Positions 56,511-64,000 of a stretch of DNA of 64,000 nucleotides are shown piece after piece; within the stretch, counting starts at the first letter, position 1, and each line of letters begins with the position of its first letter. The stretch is from Georgfuchsia toluolica (GTDB lineage Bacteria > Pseudomonadota > Gammaproteobacteria > Burkholderiales > Rhodocyclaceae): positions 372,001-436,000 of the forward strand of contig NZ_CAJQUM010000001.1 in assembly GCF_907163265.1 (NCBI RefSeq), read 5' to 3'. The notes beneath the pieces are model-generated. The model worked only from the letters and a program-made list of their open reading frames with translations. It was not told where the DNA came from and made no database searches. Both the position numbers and the translations under genes were made by a program.

Positions 56511-56711
56511 GTAGCGTCGTTCATCTTTATGCGCGCAATAGTGTGTGGGCGACAAGACAGCTTGATGAACGACGCGTAACGCTCGGGTGACATCGCGCAA
56601 TCCTTGCTGACACTGACGCAACAAACAACCAGGGAGGCATAGTTGTAATAAAGCTCCCTTACAATATCGGGCAGTCAATTTTGTGGCGCGGATCGCTGTT
56701 CCCGTCATTAT

Positions 56712-57539
56712 GTGGAGCGCCAAAAACTGAACTTTGTCACCAATATCCGCGCTGCTTTTCGCCTGGCCCGCATCGGGCTGCATCTGCTGTGGGGTGTGGC
56801 AACAGTGGCGCTCGCGTTTCCGCTGCTGCCACGCGGTGCCCGACTGTGGTTGAAGGTTCGCTGGTCGCGGCAACTGCTGAATACTCTGGGGGTGCGACTG
56901 TTGTCGAGCGGAACGCCTCCTGGCGGCGCACTTCTCGTCGCGAATCACATTTCGTGGCTTGATGTATATGCCATCAATGCCCTGCTGCCAACGACTTTTG
57001 TGTCCAAAGACGATGTACGCGGCTGGCCGGTGATCGGCTGGCTCAGCGCACAAACCGGGACCGTTTTCATGGAACGCGGCAGCCGCAATGCCGCAATGCG
57101 GACCAAGGAGCGGCTGACGGATGAATTGCAGATGCATAACTGTGTCAGCATATTCCCGGAGGGAACCACCGGCTATGGCGATTCCGTAATGCCTTTTCAT
57201 GGCGCGCTGTTTCAATCGGCCATCGATGCCGGGGCGCATGTGGCGCCCGCTGTATTGCAATACAGCGGACCCAACGGAGAACCTTCACGGGTGGCGGCCT
57301 ATGTCGGCGATATCAGCCTGTGGCAATCCCTACGCGCCATTGTCACCGCGAGCGATCTTGCAGTGCATGTCTGCTTCCTGCCGACTATCGATTCCGATGG
57401 GCAGAATCGGCGACATCTCGCGCATCAGGCGCAGCATCGTATTCACAGCTACCTGGATAAAGCAAGGGCCGGAATGCGTTTGCAAAGGTGTGGCGTTCAT
57501 CCACAGGATGTTGGCGACGGCCGTACTCAGCTGACCTGA
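56712..57539 (+). CDS. PlsC-type lysophospholipid (1-acyl-G3P) acyltransferase
   Basis: This 275-residue membrane-associated protein has motif I NHISWLDVYA (NHx4D) near residue 78, motif II WLSAQTGTVFMERGS, and motif III FPEGTTGYGDSVMPFHGALF. It probably acylates lysophosphatidic acid or a related lipid. The start is GTG 56712. An in-frame ATG is not available nearby. It converges on no gene and ends 60 nt before arsR. Confidence 0.88.
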   Translation: MERQKLNFVTNIRAAFRLARIGLHLLWGVATVALAFPLLPRGARLWLKVRWSRQLLNTLGVRLLSSGTPPGGALLVANHISWLDVYAINALLPTTFVSKDDVRGWPVIGWLSAQTGTVFMERGSRNAAMRTKERLTDELQMHNCVSIFPEGTTGYGDSVMPFHGALFQSAIDAGAHVAPAVLQYSGPNGEPSRVAAYVGDISLWQSLRAIVTASDLAVHVCFLPTIDSDGQNRRHLAHQAQHRIHSYLDKARAGMRLQRCGVHPQDVGDGRTQLT

Positions 57540-57570
57540 TCCGCGTGCTGCCTGATGTCTTGACTTGCTT

Positions 57571-57589
57571 TTGTCGAACATTTCGACAA
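57571..57589. promoter_or_regulatory. ArsR operator upstream of arsR
   Basis: A perfect palindrome TTGTCGAA-CAT-TTCGACAA lies 10 nt before the arsR start. Position and symmetry fit an ArsR dimer site controlling the operon. A possible -35 TTGACT is at 57560-57565. Confidence 0.75.
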
Positions 57590-57599
57590 TACTCTAATA

Positions 57600-57962
57600 A
57601 TGAAAATGTTAACCGCCGCTGAAAGTCTGGCCGCCTTGGGCCACGAATCCCGCTTGGGCATATTCCGGCTGCTGGTCGAAGCCGGCCCTGAGGGCATGGT
57701 CGCCAGTGCCATCGGCGATAAATTGGATTTGCCGCCAGCCACGCTGTCTTTCCATCTGGCGCACTTGACTCGGGTGGGTCTCATCAAGGGCAAGCGGGAA
57801 AGCCGTTTTATTCGCTACTCCGCCGATTATGCCGCAATGGATGCTCTTCTTGCTTTCCTGACCCGTAATTGCTGCCAGGGCGAGGCTTGCCTGCCCAAGA
57901 CCAGTGCCTGCAATACCACCGCCAAACGCAGGGTAGCGGTCAGGAAAACCAAATCTTCTTAG
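57600..57962 (+). CDS. arsR: ArsR-family arsenite-responsive repressor
   Basis: This 120-residue winged-helix regulator has RLGIFRLLVEAGPEGM and LPPATLSFHLAHLTRVGLIKG. It lacks the helix-alpha3 CxCxxC site of E. coli ArsR. Instead it has C-terminal cysteines Cys91-Cys92 and Cys97, plus Cys104 (NCCQGEACLPKTSAC), the arrangement described for Acidithiobacillus-type ArsR. It should bind arsenite there and leave the operator at 57571-57589. ATG 57600 directly follows the palindrome. Confidence 0.92.
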   Translation: MKMLTAAESLAALGHESRLGIFRLLVEAGPEGMVASAIGDKLDLPPATLSFHLAHLTRVGLIKGKRESRFIRYSADYAAMDALLAFLTRNCCQGEACLPKTSACNTTAKRRVAVRKTKSS

Positions 57963-57970
57963 GATGCGAC

Positions 57971-58387
57971 ATGGCTAAACGTATCTATAAAGTCCTGGTA
58001 CTTTGCACCGGAAACTCCTGCCGCTCCCAAATGGCCGAGGTGATTTTGAATCACGACCTCAAGGGCCAAGTGCGTGGCCTCTCTGCGGGTACCAAGCCGC
58101 AACGCATGGTGGCGGAAGGTGCGATTGAAGCTTTGAAACTGCTGGGACTGCCCACGGAAGGCCTGTACCCGAAAGATATCGACGCAGTCATTAACGAATC
58201 GATTGACCTGGTGGTTACTGTCTGCGACAACGCCAAAGAAACCTGTCCAGTATTTCCGCGTCCGGTGCCGCGCATTCACCTGCCGTTCCACGACCCGCAT
58301 GGCGAGCCACTGGAAAGTTTTATCGCTGTTCGCGATGACATCCGCGCCCGTCTTATTCCAGCAGTCCGCCAGGCCCTCAGCCTGTAA
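57971..58387 (+). CDS. arsC: Thioredoxin-coupled arsenate reductase
   Basis: This 138-residue low-molecular-weight phosphatase fold has CTGNSCRSQM with Cys12 and Cys17, and the resolving pair Cys85 and Cys92 in VCDNAKETCPVFP. This three-cysteine relay identifies the thioredoxin-linked (pI258-type) ArsC rather than the glutaredoxin type. It reduces arsenate to arsenite for export by Acr3. AGGA 6 nt upstream; 8 nt after arsR. Confidence 0.95.
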   Translation: MAKRIYKVLVLCTGNSCRSQMAEVILNHDLKGQVRGLSAGTKPQRMVAEGAIEALKLLGLPTEGLYPKDIDAVINESIDLVVTVCDNAKETCPVFPRPVPRIHLPFHDPHGEPLESFIAVRDDIRARLIPAVRQALSL

Positions 58388-58424
58388 GCAAATATTCTGC
58401 TCGACAACAAGTTAGGAAAATGTG

Positions 58425-59480
58425 ATGAGCGAAGTAACCAGGAAACTATCTTTTTTGGACAGGTACCTCACTGTCTGGATTTTTGCGGCAATGGGACTGG
58501 GCGTTGGCTTAGGCTACTTTGTGCCCAGGATTGAGGACTTCATCAATTCATTCCAGGTCGGAACGACCAATATTCCCATTGCGTTCGGTCTGATACTGAT
58601 GATGTATCCGCCTTTCGCAAAAGTACGCTATGAAGAGTTGCCTGATGTATTCAGCGACAAGAAGGTGCTCGGCCTTTCGCTGATTCAGAACTGGATTGTC
58701 GGTCCCATCTTGATGTTTGCCCTGGCCATCATCTTCCTTCCCGACAAGCCGGAATACATGGTTGGTCTCATCATGATCGGCTTGGCCCGATGCATTGCCA
58801 TGGTGATTGTCTGGAACGAGATTGCCAAAGGTTCGACCGAGTACGCTGCCGGTTTGGTCGCTTTCAATTCAATCTTCCAAGTGCTGTTTTTCAGCGTTTA
58901 CGCTTGGCTGTTCGTCACGGTATTGCCTCCAATATTTGGACTATCCGGTTCGGTGGTGGACATCTCGATAAATCAGATTGCGAAGAGCGTCTTCATCTAC
59001 CTCGGCATTCCCTGCGTGGCTGGCGTGCTGACCCGTGTCATCATGCTGCGTTTCGTATCGAAGGATTGGTATCACGAACGCTTTGTCCCGAGAATAGGCC
59101 CCATCACCTTGGTGGCGTTGCTTTTCACCATCGTTGTTATGTTTAGCCTCAAGGGCAAGCTGATTATTACCATCCCGATGGATGTGGTACGCATCGCCAT
59201 CCCGCTGTTGATTTACTTTGTGGTGATGTTCCTGATTTCGTTCTTCATAAGCCGCAAAATCGGAGCCGGCTACAAGAAGTGCGCAACACTGTCATTTACT
59301 GCTGCGAGCAATAATTTTGAGTTGGCCATCGCAGTAGCTGTTGCGGTATATGGCATTAATTCAGGCGCCGCCTTTGCAGCAGTCATCGGCCCTCTCGTCG
59401 AAGTTCCAGTGATGATTGGACTGGTGACTGTGTCCCTATGGTTTAAGAAACGGTTTTTTGTCGGAGAAGCGACTGCATAG
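58425..59480 (+). CDS. acr3: Acr3-family arsenite efflux permease
   Basis: This 351-residue protein has ten helices. Acr3 features are [19 protein letters not shown] with the essential cysteine, [12 protein letters not shown], and the terminal [16 protein letters not shown]. It exports arsenite, here alongside ArsA and ArsD. The start is ATG 58425 (the preceding GTG 58422 is less likely). It is 37 nt after arsC. Acr3 can act alone or with ArsA; the arsA gene downstream suggests an ATP-assisted pump. Confidence 0.95.
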   Translation: MSEVTRKLSFLDRYLTVWIFAAMGLGVGLGYFVPRIEDFINSFQVGTTNIPIAFGLILMMYPPFAKVRYEELPDVFSDKKVLGLSLIQNWIVGPILMFALAIIFLPDKPEYMVGLIMIGLARCIAMVIVWNEIAKGSTEYAAGLVAFNSIFQVLFFSVYAWLFVTVLPPIFGLSGSVVDISINQIAKSVFIYLGIPCVAGVLTRVIMLRFVSKDWYHERFVPRIGPITLVALLFTIVVMFSLKGKLIITIPMDVVRIAIPLLIYFVVMFLISFFISRKIGAGYKKCATLSFTAASNNFELAIAVAVAVYGINSGAAFAAVIGPLVEVPVMIGLVTVSLWFKKRFFVGEATA

Positions 59481-59579
59481 TCGCCTGGTGGTTCGCATTC
59501 ATTCGACTAGTCGGTTTTTGCATCAAGGCACGCCTACTCAGGCTGCGGCCATTCAAGTGTGCCATCTAAGGAGATAAGC

Positions 59580-59951
59580 ATGAAAAAGCTCGAAGTGTAT
59601 GACCCTGCCATGTGTTGTTCCACTGGCGTTTGCGGCGTGGAAGTTGACCCCGTGCTGGCCCAGTTCGCCGCCGACCTGAAATGGGTCGAAGAGCACGGTA
59701 TCACCGTCGTTCGCCATAACCTCGGCCAGGAGCCGCAAGCGTTCGCTGCCAACCCTGAGATAGTGAAGGAAATGGAAGCCGGTATGGACCGCCTGCCTAT
59801 CCTGGCGATAAACGGCCATATCGTTACCACCGGGATGTATCCCTCCCGCCAGCAATTGGCCCAGAAGCTGGGCATTGCTTTGACCGGGGCCGAAAAACCC
59901 CATATCAAAGTCGGCGGCGCGTGCTGTATGCCCAAGTCCGACTGTTGCTAA
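59580..59951 (+). CDS. arsD: Arsenite chaperone ArsD
   Basis: This 123-residue protein starts MKKLEVYDPAMCCSTGVCG, with Cys12, Cys13 and Cys18 at the same positions as R773 ArsD, where they bind arsenite for transfer to ArsA. C-terminal pairs Cys115-116 and Cys122-123 are also present (ACCMPKSDCC). The ribosome site is AAGGAG 6-7 nt upstream. It is 99 nt after acr3 and 15 nt before arsA. Confidence 0.95.
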   Translation: MKKLEVYDPAMCCSTGVCGVEVDPVLAQFAADLKWVEEHGITVVRHNLGQEPQAFAANPEIVKEMEAGMDRLPILAINGHIVTTGMYPSRQQLAQKLGIALTGAEKPHIKVGGACCMPKSDCC

Positions 59952-59966
59952 GAGCAGAAAGATACT

Positions 59967-61718
59967 ATGGCACTCCCCAACGTTGAGACACGCTACTTGT
60001 TCTTTACCGGAAAAGGCGGCGTCGGCAAGACGTCACTCTCCTGCGCCACCGGACTTGTACTCGCTGATGCGGGCAAGCAGGTGCTGATTGTCAGTACCGA
60101 CCCAGCGTCCAACCTTGATGAGGTGCTGGGTGTCACGCTTGGACAAACACCAACAGCGATTCCGGGTGCGACTGGTCTCTACGCGCTGAATATCGACCCT
60201 GAGGCCGCTGCTCAAGCCTATCGGGAACGCATGGTGGCTCCGTACCGCGGGGTGCTGCCGCCGGCAGCCATACAGAGCATGGAAGAACAGTTCTCGGGCG
60301 CTTGCACTGTCGAAATCGCGGCGTTTGACGAGTTCTCCAAACTGCTGGGCGACCCCGCTGCGACGGCACAATTCGACCATGTGATTTTTGATACGGCACC
60401 CACTGGGCATACGCTGAGATTGCTTACGCTGCCATCGGCTTGGGATGAATTCATCTCCACTTCCACCGGTGGCGCTTCATGTCTTGGTCCCCTTGCCGGT
60501 CTCGAAAAACAGAAAGCCCTGTACGCAGCAACCGTGGCGCGATTGTCCAGTCCGATGGAAACCACGGTCATCCTGGTGACTCGTCCCGAGGCAGCATCCC
60601 TCAAAGAGGCGAACCGTACCCGAAACGAATTGGCGGACCTGGGTGTCCGGAATATGCATCTGGTCATCAACGGATTGTTCTTTACTCCGAACCATGAAGA
60701 TGCAATTGCCGACGCCATGTCATCCCGCGCCGCACAGGCCTTGGCTCAAATGCCGGAAGCGCTCGCTGAGTTGCCAGGTACGACAATTCCATTTCTTCCT
60801 CGCGGAACAGTCGGTCTCGAATCATTACGCTTGATGACTCATGCGGAAATTCCAGCAGTTCCAGAAAATGCAAATGGAATTCCCCACACGGAATTGCCGT
60901 CGGAACTAAAGCCATTAATCGAAGAAATCGCCAAAGTTGGCCATGGAGTCATCATGACCATGGGCAAGGGTGGCGTTGGCAAAACCACCGTCGCCGCTTC
61001 GATTGCGCTGGCACTGGCGAAGCGGGGCAGCAGGGTCATCCTGTCGACGACTGACCCGGCGGCGCATGTGGCATCGGCGATAAATGGCGCAGTTCCCGGC
61101 CTGACCGTCACCCGCATTGATCCGGAAGTCGAAGTGGCCAAGTACACCCGGGAGGTGGTGGAGAAAGCCGGGAAGAGTCTCGATGCCTCCGGGTTGGCCA
61201 TGCTCGAAGAGGATCTGCGTTCGCCCTGCACGGAGGAAATTGCAGTCTTCCGCGCCTTTGCTCGAACAGTACACAGCGGCAAGGAAGGATTCGTCGTTCT
61301 GGATACTGCACCGACAGGGCACACCATCCTGCTACTCGACGCCGCCGAGGCATATCACCGCGAGGTGATGCGTACTCAAGGCGACATGCCGGAGTCAGTG
61401 CGAGAGCTGTTGCCCCGGTTGCGCGACAAGGACTACACCCATGTCCTGATTGTGACGTTGCCGGAAGCTACTCCCGTCCATGAAGCGGAGCGTTTGCAGG
61501 GCGACTTGACGCGGGCTGGTATCAAGCCTTTTGCCTGGGTGATCAATCAATCGTTATTGGCGAGCGGCACCAAGGATCCGCTACTTGCTCAGCGAGGCGC
61601 TTATGAGGTGCCTTTTATCAGGCGCGTGGTCGATGGACTTGCCACACGTAGCGCATTAATTCTGTGGTTCGCTGAGGCACCTGTTGGCTTGGCAGGACTT
61701 TCTCAACTGTTTAGTTAA
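59967..61718 (+). CDS. arsA: ArsA arsenite-stimulated ATPase (two-domain)
   Basis: This 583-residue protein has two nucleotide-binding halves, with P-loops GKGGVGKTSLS near residue 13 and GKGGVGKTTVA near 334. The arsenite-binding cysteines fall at Cys113 (SGACTVEIA), Cys172 (GASCLGP) and Cys421 (SPCTEEIAV), matching the R773 positions 113, 172 and 422. Both signature DTAPTGHT motifs are present. It energises the Acr3 permease. It closes the operon arsR-arsC-acr3-arsD-arsA. Confidence 0.97.
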   Translation: MALPNVETRYLFFTGKGGVGKTSLSCATGLVLADAGKQVLIVSTDPASNLDEVLGVTLGQTPTAIPGATGLYALNIDPEAAAQAYRERMVAPYRGVLPPAAIQSMEEQFSGACTVEIAAFDEFSKLLGDPAATAQFDHVIFDTAPTGHTLRLLTLPSAWDEFISTSTGGASCLGPLAGLEKQKALYAATVARLSSPMETTVILVTRPEAASLKEANRTRNELADLGVRNMHLVINGLFFTPNHEDAIADAMSSRAAQALAQMPEALAELPGTTIPFLPRGTVGLESLRLMTHAEIPAVPENANGIPHTELPSELKPLIEEIAKVGHGVIMTMGKGGVGKTTVAASIALALAKRGSRVILSTTDPAAHVASAINGAVPGLTVTRIDPEVEVAKYTREVVEKAGKSLDASGLAMLEEDLRSPCTEEIAVFRAFARTVHSGKEGFVVLDTAPTGHTILLLDAAEAYHREVMRTQGDMPESVRELLPRLRDKDYTHVLIVTLPEATPVHEAERLQGDLTRAGIKPFAWVINQSLLASGTKDPLLAQRGAYEVPFIRRVVDGLATRSALILWFAEAPVGLAGLSQLFS

Positions 61719-61807
61719 TGAACTTGTGGTTGTCCAACTCCTTTGATCAAGTAGCAGCAACTATCTTGGTTGCCAAGGCATGTTGCTTTTGCGGCGGACG
61801 TATGTCT

Positions 61808-62200
61808 TTAGAAGAACAGCACCAGTCCCCAGATCACGACGACATTCAGCAGCGACACCATGACGGCGGCGCTGCCGATGTCCTTGGCCCGCGCAGCGAG
61901 GTGATGGTTCTCCAGTGAGACGCGATCGACAGCGGCCTCAATGGCTGAGTTGAGCAGTTCGACAATCAGCACGAGAAGCACACTGCCGATCATCAGTGCC
62001 TTGCCGATGCTGCTCGCTGCGCTACCAACGTGTAGAAACAGCGCGAGCGGAATCAACACCAGCGCCAGCCATGCCTCCTGGCGAAATGCATCTTCATGGC
62101 GATAGGCCGCAGAGAAGCCGGCCAGCGAATAGCCGAAGGCGTTCCAGACACGGCGCAGGCCGGTCTTGCCCTTGAAGGGACTTTCAGTAGCGTTGTCCAT
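61808..62200 (-). CDS. dgkA: Diacylglycerol kinase DgkA
   Basis: This 130-residue three-helix membrane kinase has the conserved EAWLAL and LNSAIEAAVDRVSLENH motifs. It phosphorylates diacylglycerol, recycling lipid from envelope glycan synthesis, which fits the LtaS-like and PlsC-like genes nearby. ATG 62200 (MDNATESPFKGKTGL) is used; upstream codons run into a palindromic repeat. It is convergent with arsA. Confidence 0.92.
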   Translation of the reverse strand: MDNATESPFKGKTGLRRVWNAFGYSLAGFSAAYRHEDAFRQEAWLALVLIPLALFLHVGSAASSIGKALMIGSVLLVLIVELLNSAIEAAVDRVSLENHHLAARAKDIGSAAVMVSLLNVVVIWGLVLFF

Positions 62201-62226
62201 AAGTTGTTTCCATCTAAAAGCAATTA

Positions 62227-62408
62227 ACCACGCCGACACGGCGACACGGCGACACGGCGGGCACGGCGAAAGGCAAAAGCAATAACCATGGAAAGCATGG
62301 AGCACACGGAGAAAAGCAAAACCAGAAAACATTTCGACTTTGTCTTTCCCCATATCCTTGTAAATGCCTTGTCTTTGTTTCTCGAAGTGCCCGCCGTGTC
62401 GCCGTGGT
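62227..62408. repeat. CACGGCG palindromic repeat, copy 2
   Basis: The left arm has three tandem CGACACGG units after ACCACGC, and the right arm ends GCCCGCCGTGTCGCCGTGGT. Between them is a second hairpin-rich spacer. It lies upstream of dgkA in the 546-nt gap to pstS. Confidence 0.75.
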
Positions 62409-62664
62409 GAAATGTTTCTGATTCTAATTCGTCAATGATCGATACAGCACCGCCAGTGCCGCGCGCGTTCGGGCGCCGACCAGGATGTCGCGAATTCCCT
62501 GGCCTGTTGCAACATTCGTGCGAGCAGTGTAGGGCCGTCCAGCAGCATGTGTGCGATCTCCGGTTTGAACAGGCAGGCGGCATGGTGGCGCCCTGCGATT
62601 GCGGCGATTTTCCCGCGCCTTCATCTTCTAATGGCAAGTCGGTCCGCTGTAATATTTCTGCCGT
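62409..62664 (-). other. gap between palindrome and Pho box
   Basis: No confident gene. On the minus strand a short open stretch reads MLLDGPTLLARMLQQAREFA. It has no start context and no recognised family, and it may be the remnant of a displaced gene or chance. Confidence 0.35.
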
Positions 62665-62682
62665 GTGTCACATTCATGTCAC
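62665..62682 (+). promoter_or_regulatory. Pho box upstream of pstS
   Basis: Two 7-bp direct repeats GTGTCAC (62665-62671) and ATGTCAC (62676-62682) are spaced by 4 nt, the PhoB-box layout. It lies 64 nt before the pstS start, as expected for phosphate-starvation control. Confidence 0.8.
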
Positions 62683-62746
62683 ACAGCCTCCCTAGACTGC
62701 GCAATGTCTTCATCGAGTTTCAACTCCTTTTGGGAAGGATTTGGCA

Positions 62747-63784
62747 ATGCGCAATTTCAGATTGATTTCCCTGGCGGCGACCGCTGGTCTGGTGTTTGGC
62801 TCGGCCCAGGCCGTGGAAGTGACGGGCGCCGGGGCAACTTTTCCCGCCCCGATTTATGCAAAATGGGCCGATGCCTATCAAAAGGCCACCGGCAACAAGA
62901 TCAACTACCAGTCGATCGGCTCCGGCGGCGGCATCAAGCAGATCACCGCCAAGACCGTCGATTTCGGCGCCTCCGACATGCCGCTCAAGCCGGAAGATCT
63001 CGACAAGGGTGGCCTGATGCAGTTCCCGGCCGTGATCGGCGGCGAAGTGCTGGTGTACAACCTGCCTGGCGTTCCGTCCGGCAAAATCAAGCTGACCGGC
63101 CCAGTGCTGGCCGACATTTATCTGGGCAAGATCGTCAAGTGGAACGACAAGGCGCTGGCCGACCTCAATCCAGGCGTGGCTCTTCCCGACCAGGCCATCG
63201 CTGTCGTGCGCCGTGCCGATGGTTCCGGCACGACTTTCATTTTTACCAACTACCTGTCCAAGGTCAGCAAAGAATGGAAAACCAAGGTTGGTGAAGGCAC
63301 GGCCGTGCAATGGCCGGTGGGTCTCGGCGGCAAGGGCAACGAGGGCGTGTCGGCCTTCGTGCAGCGCATCCCGGGCTCGCTCGGTTATGTCGAGTACGCC
63401 TATGCCAAGCAGAACAAGATGACTTATACGCTGCTGCAAAATGCGGCCGGCAATTACCCGCTGCCCGACGATAAAACTTTCAAGTCGGCCGCGGCTGCCG
63501 CGGACTGGACCAAGTCTGCGTTCTACGCGATCCTGACCAACCAGCCGGAAAAGGATGCATGGCCGATTTCCGGCGCCACTTTCATCATTATGAACAAGGT
63601 ACAGGACAAGCCGGAGCAGGGCGCGGAAGTGCTCAAGTTCTTTGAATGGGCCTACAAGAACGGTGGACAAATGGCGCTGGAACTCGATTATGTTCCTTTG
63701 CCCGAGAGCTTGGTCAAGCTGATCCACAAGTCATGGACGGACATCAAGGACGCCTCGGGCAAACCGGTCTGGAGCGGCAAGTAA
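62747..63784 (+). CDS. pstS: Phosphate ABC transporter substrate-binding protein PstS
   Basis: This 345-residue periplasmic protein has a signal peptide ([20 protein letters not shown], cut near 22). The PstS signature [18 protein letters not shown] follows at the mature N-terminus, then SGGGIKQI and [11 protein letters not shown], which line the phosphate site. ATG 62747 has GGAAGG about 9 nt upstream. The Pho box precedes it and a hairpin separates it from pstC. Confidence 0.97.
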   Translation: MRNFRLISLAATAGLVFGSAQAVEVTGAGATFPAPIYAKWADAYQKATGNKINYQSIGSGGGIKQITAKTVDFGASDMPLKPEDLDKGGLMQFPAVIGGEVLVYNLPGVPSGKIKLTGPVLADIYLGKIVKWNDKALADLNPGVALPDQAIAVVRRADGSGTTFIFTNYLSKVSKEWKTKVGEGTAVQWPVGLGGKGNEGVSAFVQRIPGSLGYVEYAYAKQNKMTYTLLQNAAGNYPLPDDKTFKSAAAAADWTKSAFYAILTNQPEKDAWPISGATFIIMNKVQDKPEQGAEVLKFFEWAYKNGGQMALELDYVPLPESLVKLIHKSWTDIKDASGKPVWSGK

Positions 63785-63798
63785 TAAACTGTGCGTAT

Positions 63799-63824
63799 CC
63801 CGCACCGCCAGTTGGCGGTGCGGG
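63799..63824. terminator. hairpin between pstS and pstC
   Basis: CCCGCACCGCCA (63799-63810) and TGGCGGTGCGGG (63813-63824) are perfect 12-bp arms around GT, followed by CTTTCT. Such a stem after pstS often lets the abundant binding protein be made in excess over the membrane subunits. Confidence 0.85.
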
Positions 63825-63844
63825 CTTTCTGTCTAGGGACCACC

Positions 63845-64000
63845 TTGAACAACGCTGTGGCAACCAGAACAAGTAGCGTGAGCCCAACTCCCCGGCGTCC
63901 TTTCGGCGATATCCTGTTTTTCAACCTGACGCGATTTTTCGCGCTGGCGACTTTGCTGATGCTGATTGGCATCATTATTTCCTTGTTCATCGGCGCGATG
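63845..64000 (+). CDS. pstC: Phosphate ABC permease PstC (5' end only)
   Basis: Fifty-two codons from TTG 63845 (AGGGA 6 nt upstream) give a short polar leader (NNAVATRTSSVSP) then FGDILFFNLTRFFALAT and a first membrane helix (LLMLIGIIISLFIGAM), as in PstC. The frame runs off the right edge. Position after pstS supports the call. Confidence 0.88.
   Translation, partial: MNNAVATRTSSVSPTPRRPFGDILFFNLTRFFALATLLMLIGIIISLFIGAM

Noticed and set aside
56530-57260. Long minus-strand frame overlapping the PlsC-like gene
   Set aside because: Apart from the 45-residue glycosyltransferase remnant at its end it is an antisense shadow of a well-supported gene.
62227-62270. Iteron-like tandem CGACACGG as a replication origin
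   Set aside because: Only three imperfect units, paired with an inverted arm downstream; no DnaA-type boxes or replication gene nearby.

Overview
The window looks like a chromosomal segment of a GC-rich betaproteobacterium, probably near Rhodocyclales or Nitrosomonadales. The basis is protein content (a paired AddB-like nuclease and AddA-like helicase, adjacent aat and bpt, UPF0114 next to class I fumarase, a Rrf2-controlled SUF operon). This is a judgement from remembered families, not a computed placement. No rRNA, tRNA, CRISPR array, prophage or transposase gene was seen.

Layout. 1-5917 (minus): SUF iron-sulfur operon, Rrf2 regulator-sufB-sufC-sufD-sufS-sufU, with an IscR-type operator at 5940-5964. 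6028-8182: a frameshifted nfeD facing a slipin gene tail to tail. 8318-13098 (minus): bpt, aat, murI, class I fumarase, UPF0114 protein. 13282-15270: acetyl-CoA synthetase with an odd duplicated 3' end. 15591-20102 (minus): a giant PAS/GAF/HD-GYP sensor. 20320-27801: rmuC, a NarL-type two-component pair, a TDT transporter, a small membrane protein, an FNT channel, a methyltransferase and a 27-residue membrane peptide. 27813-34368: addB-like and addA-like repair genes carrying several in-frame repeat insertions. 34387-36329: a damaged higBA-like module, an orphan ribbon-helix-helix protein and djlA. 36492-45665: small housekeeping and unknown genes (NamZ-like, DOMON-like, thioesterases, VOC, methyltransferases, YchJ, CDF pump, arfB) with palindromic elements between them. 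46512-53824: MarR-EmrA-EmrB efflux, an MFS protein, AlkA-type glycosylase, glutathione peroxidase, alcohol dehydrogenase. 53856-57539: PPOX protein, LtaS-like membrane sulfatase, a glycosyltransferase remnant, PlsC-like acyltransferase. 57600-61718: arsenic operon arsR-arsC-acr3-arsD-arsA. 61808-64000: dgkA, a Pho box, pstS and the start of pstC.

Functional threads are stress and metal handling (SUF, arsenic, glutathione peroxidase, CDF), recombination repair (RmuC, AddAB-like, AlkA), signalling (HD-GYP, two-component pair) and phosphate uptake.

The most unusual thread is short dispersed repeats. At least five families are present: a roughly 190-290 bp intergenic repeat; CACAGAG palindromes; CACGGCG palindromes; CGTCATTCCCGCG palindromes, one inside a MITE-like element; and a GAGCCTGTCGAAG-type repeat. 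Several sit in frame inside the addAB-like genes and so become part of the protein. Two genes (nfeD, higB) appear broken by a single missing base in a homopolymer, which could be real or a sequencing error.
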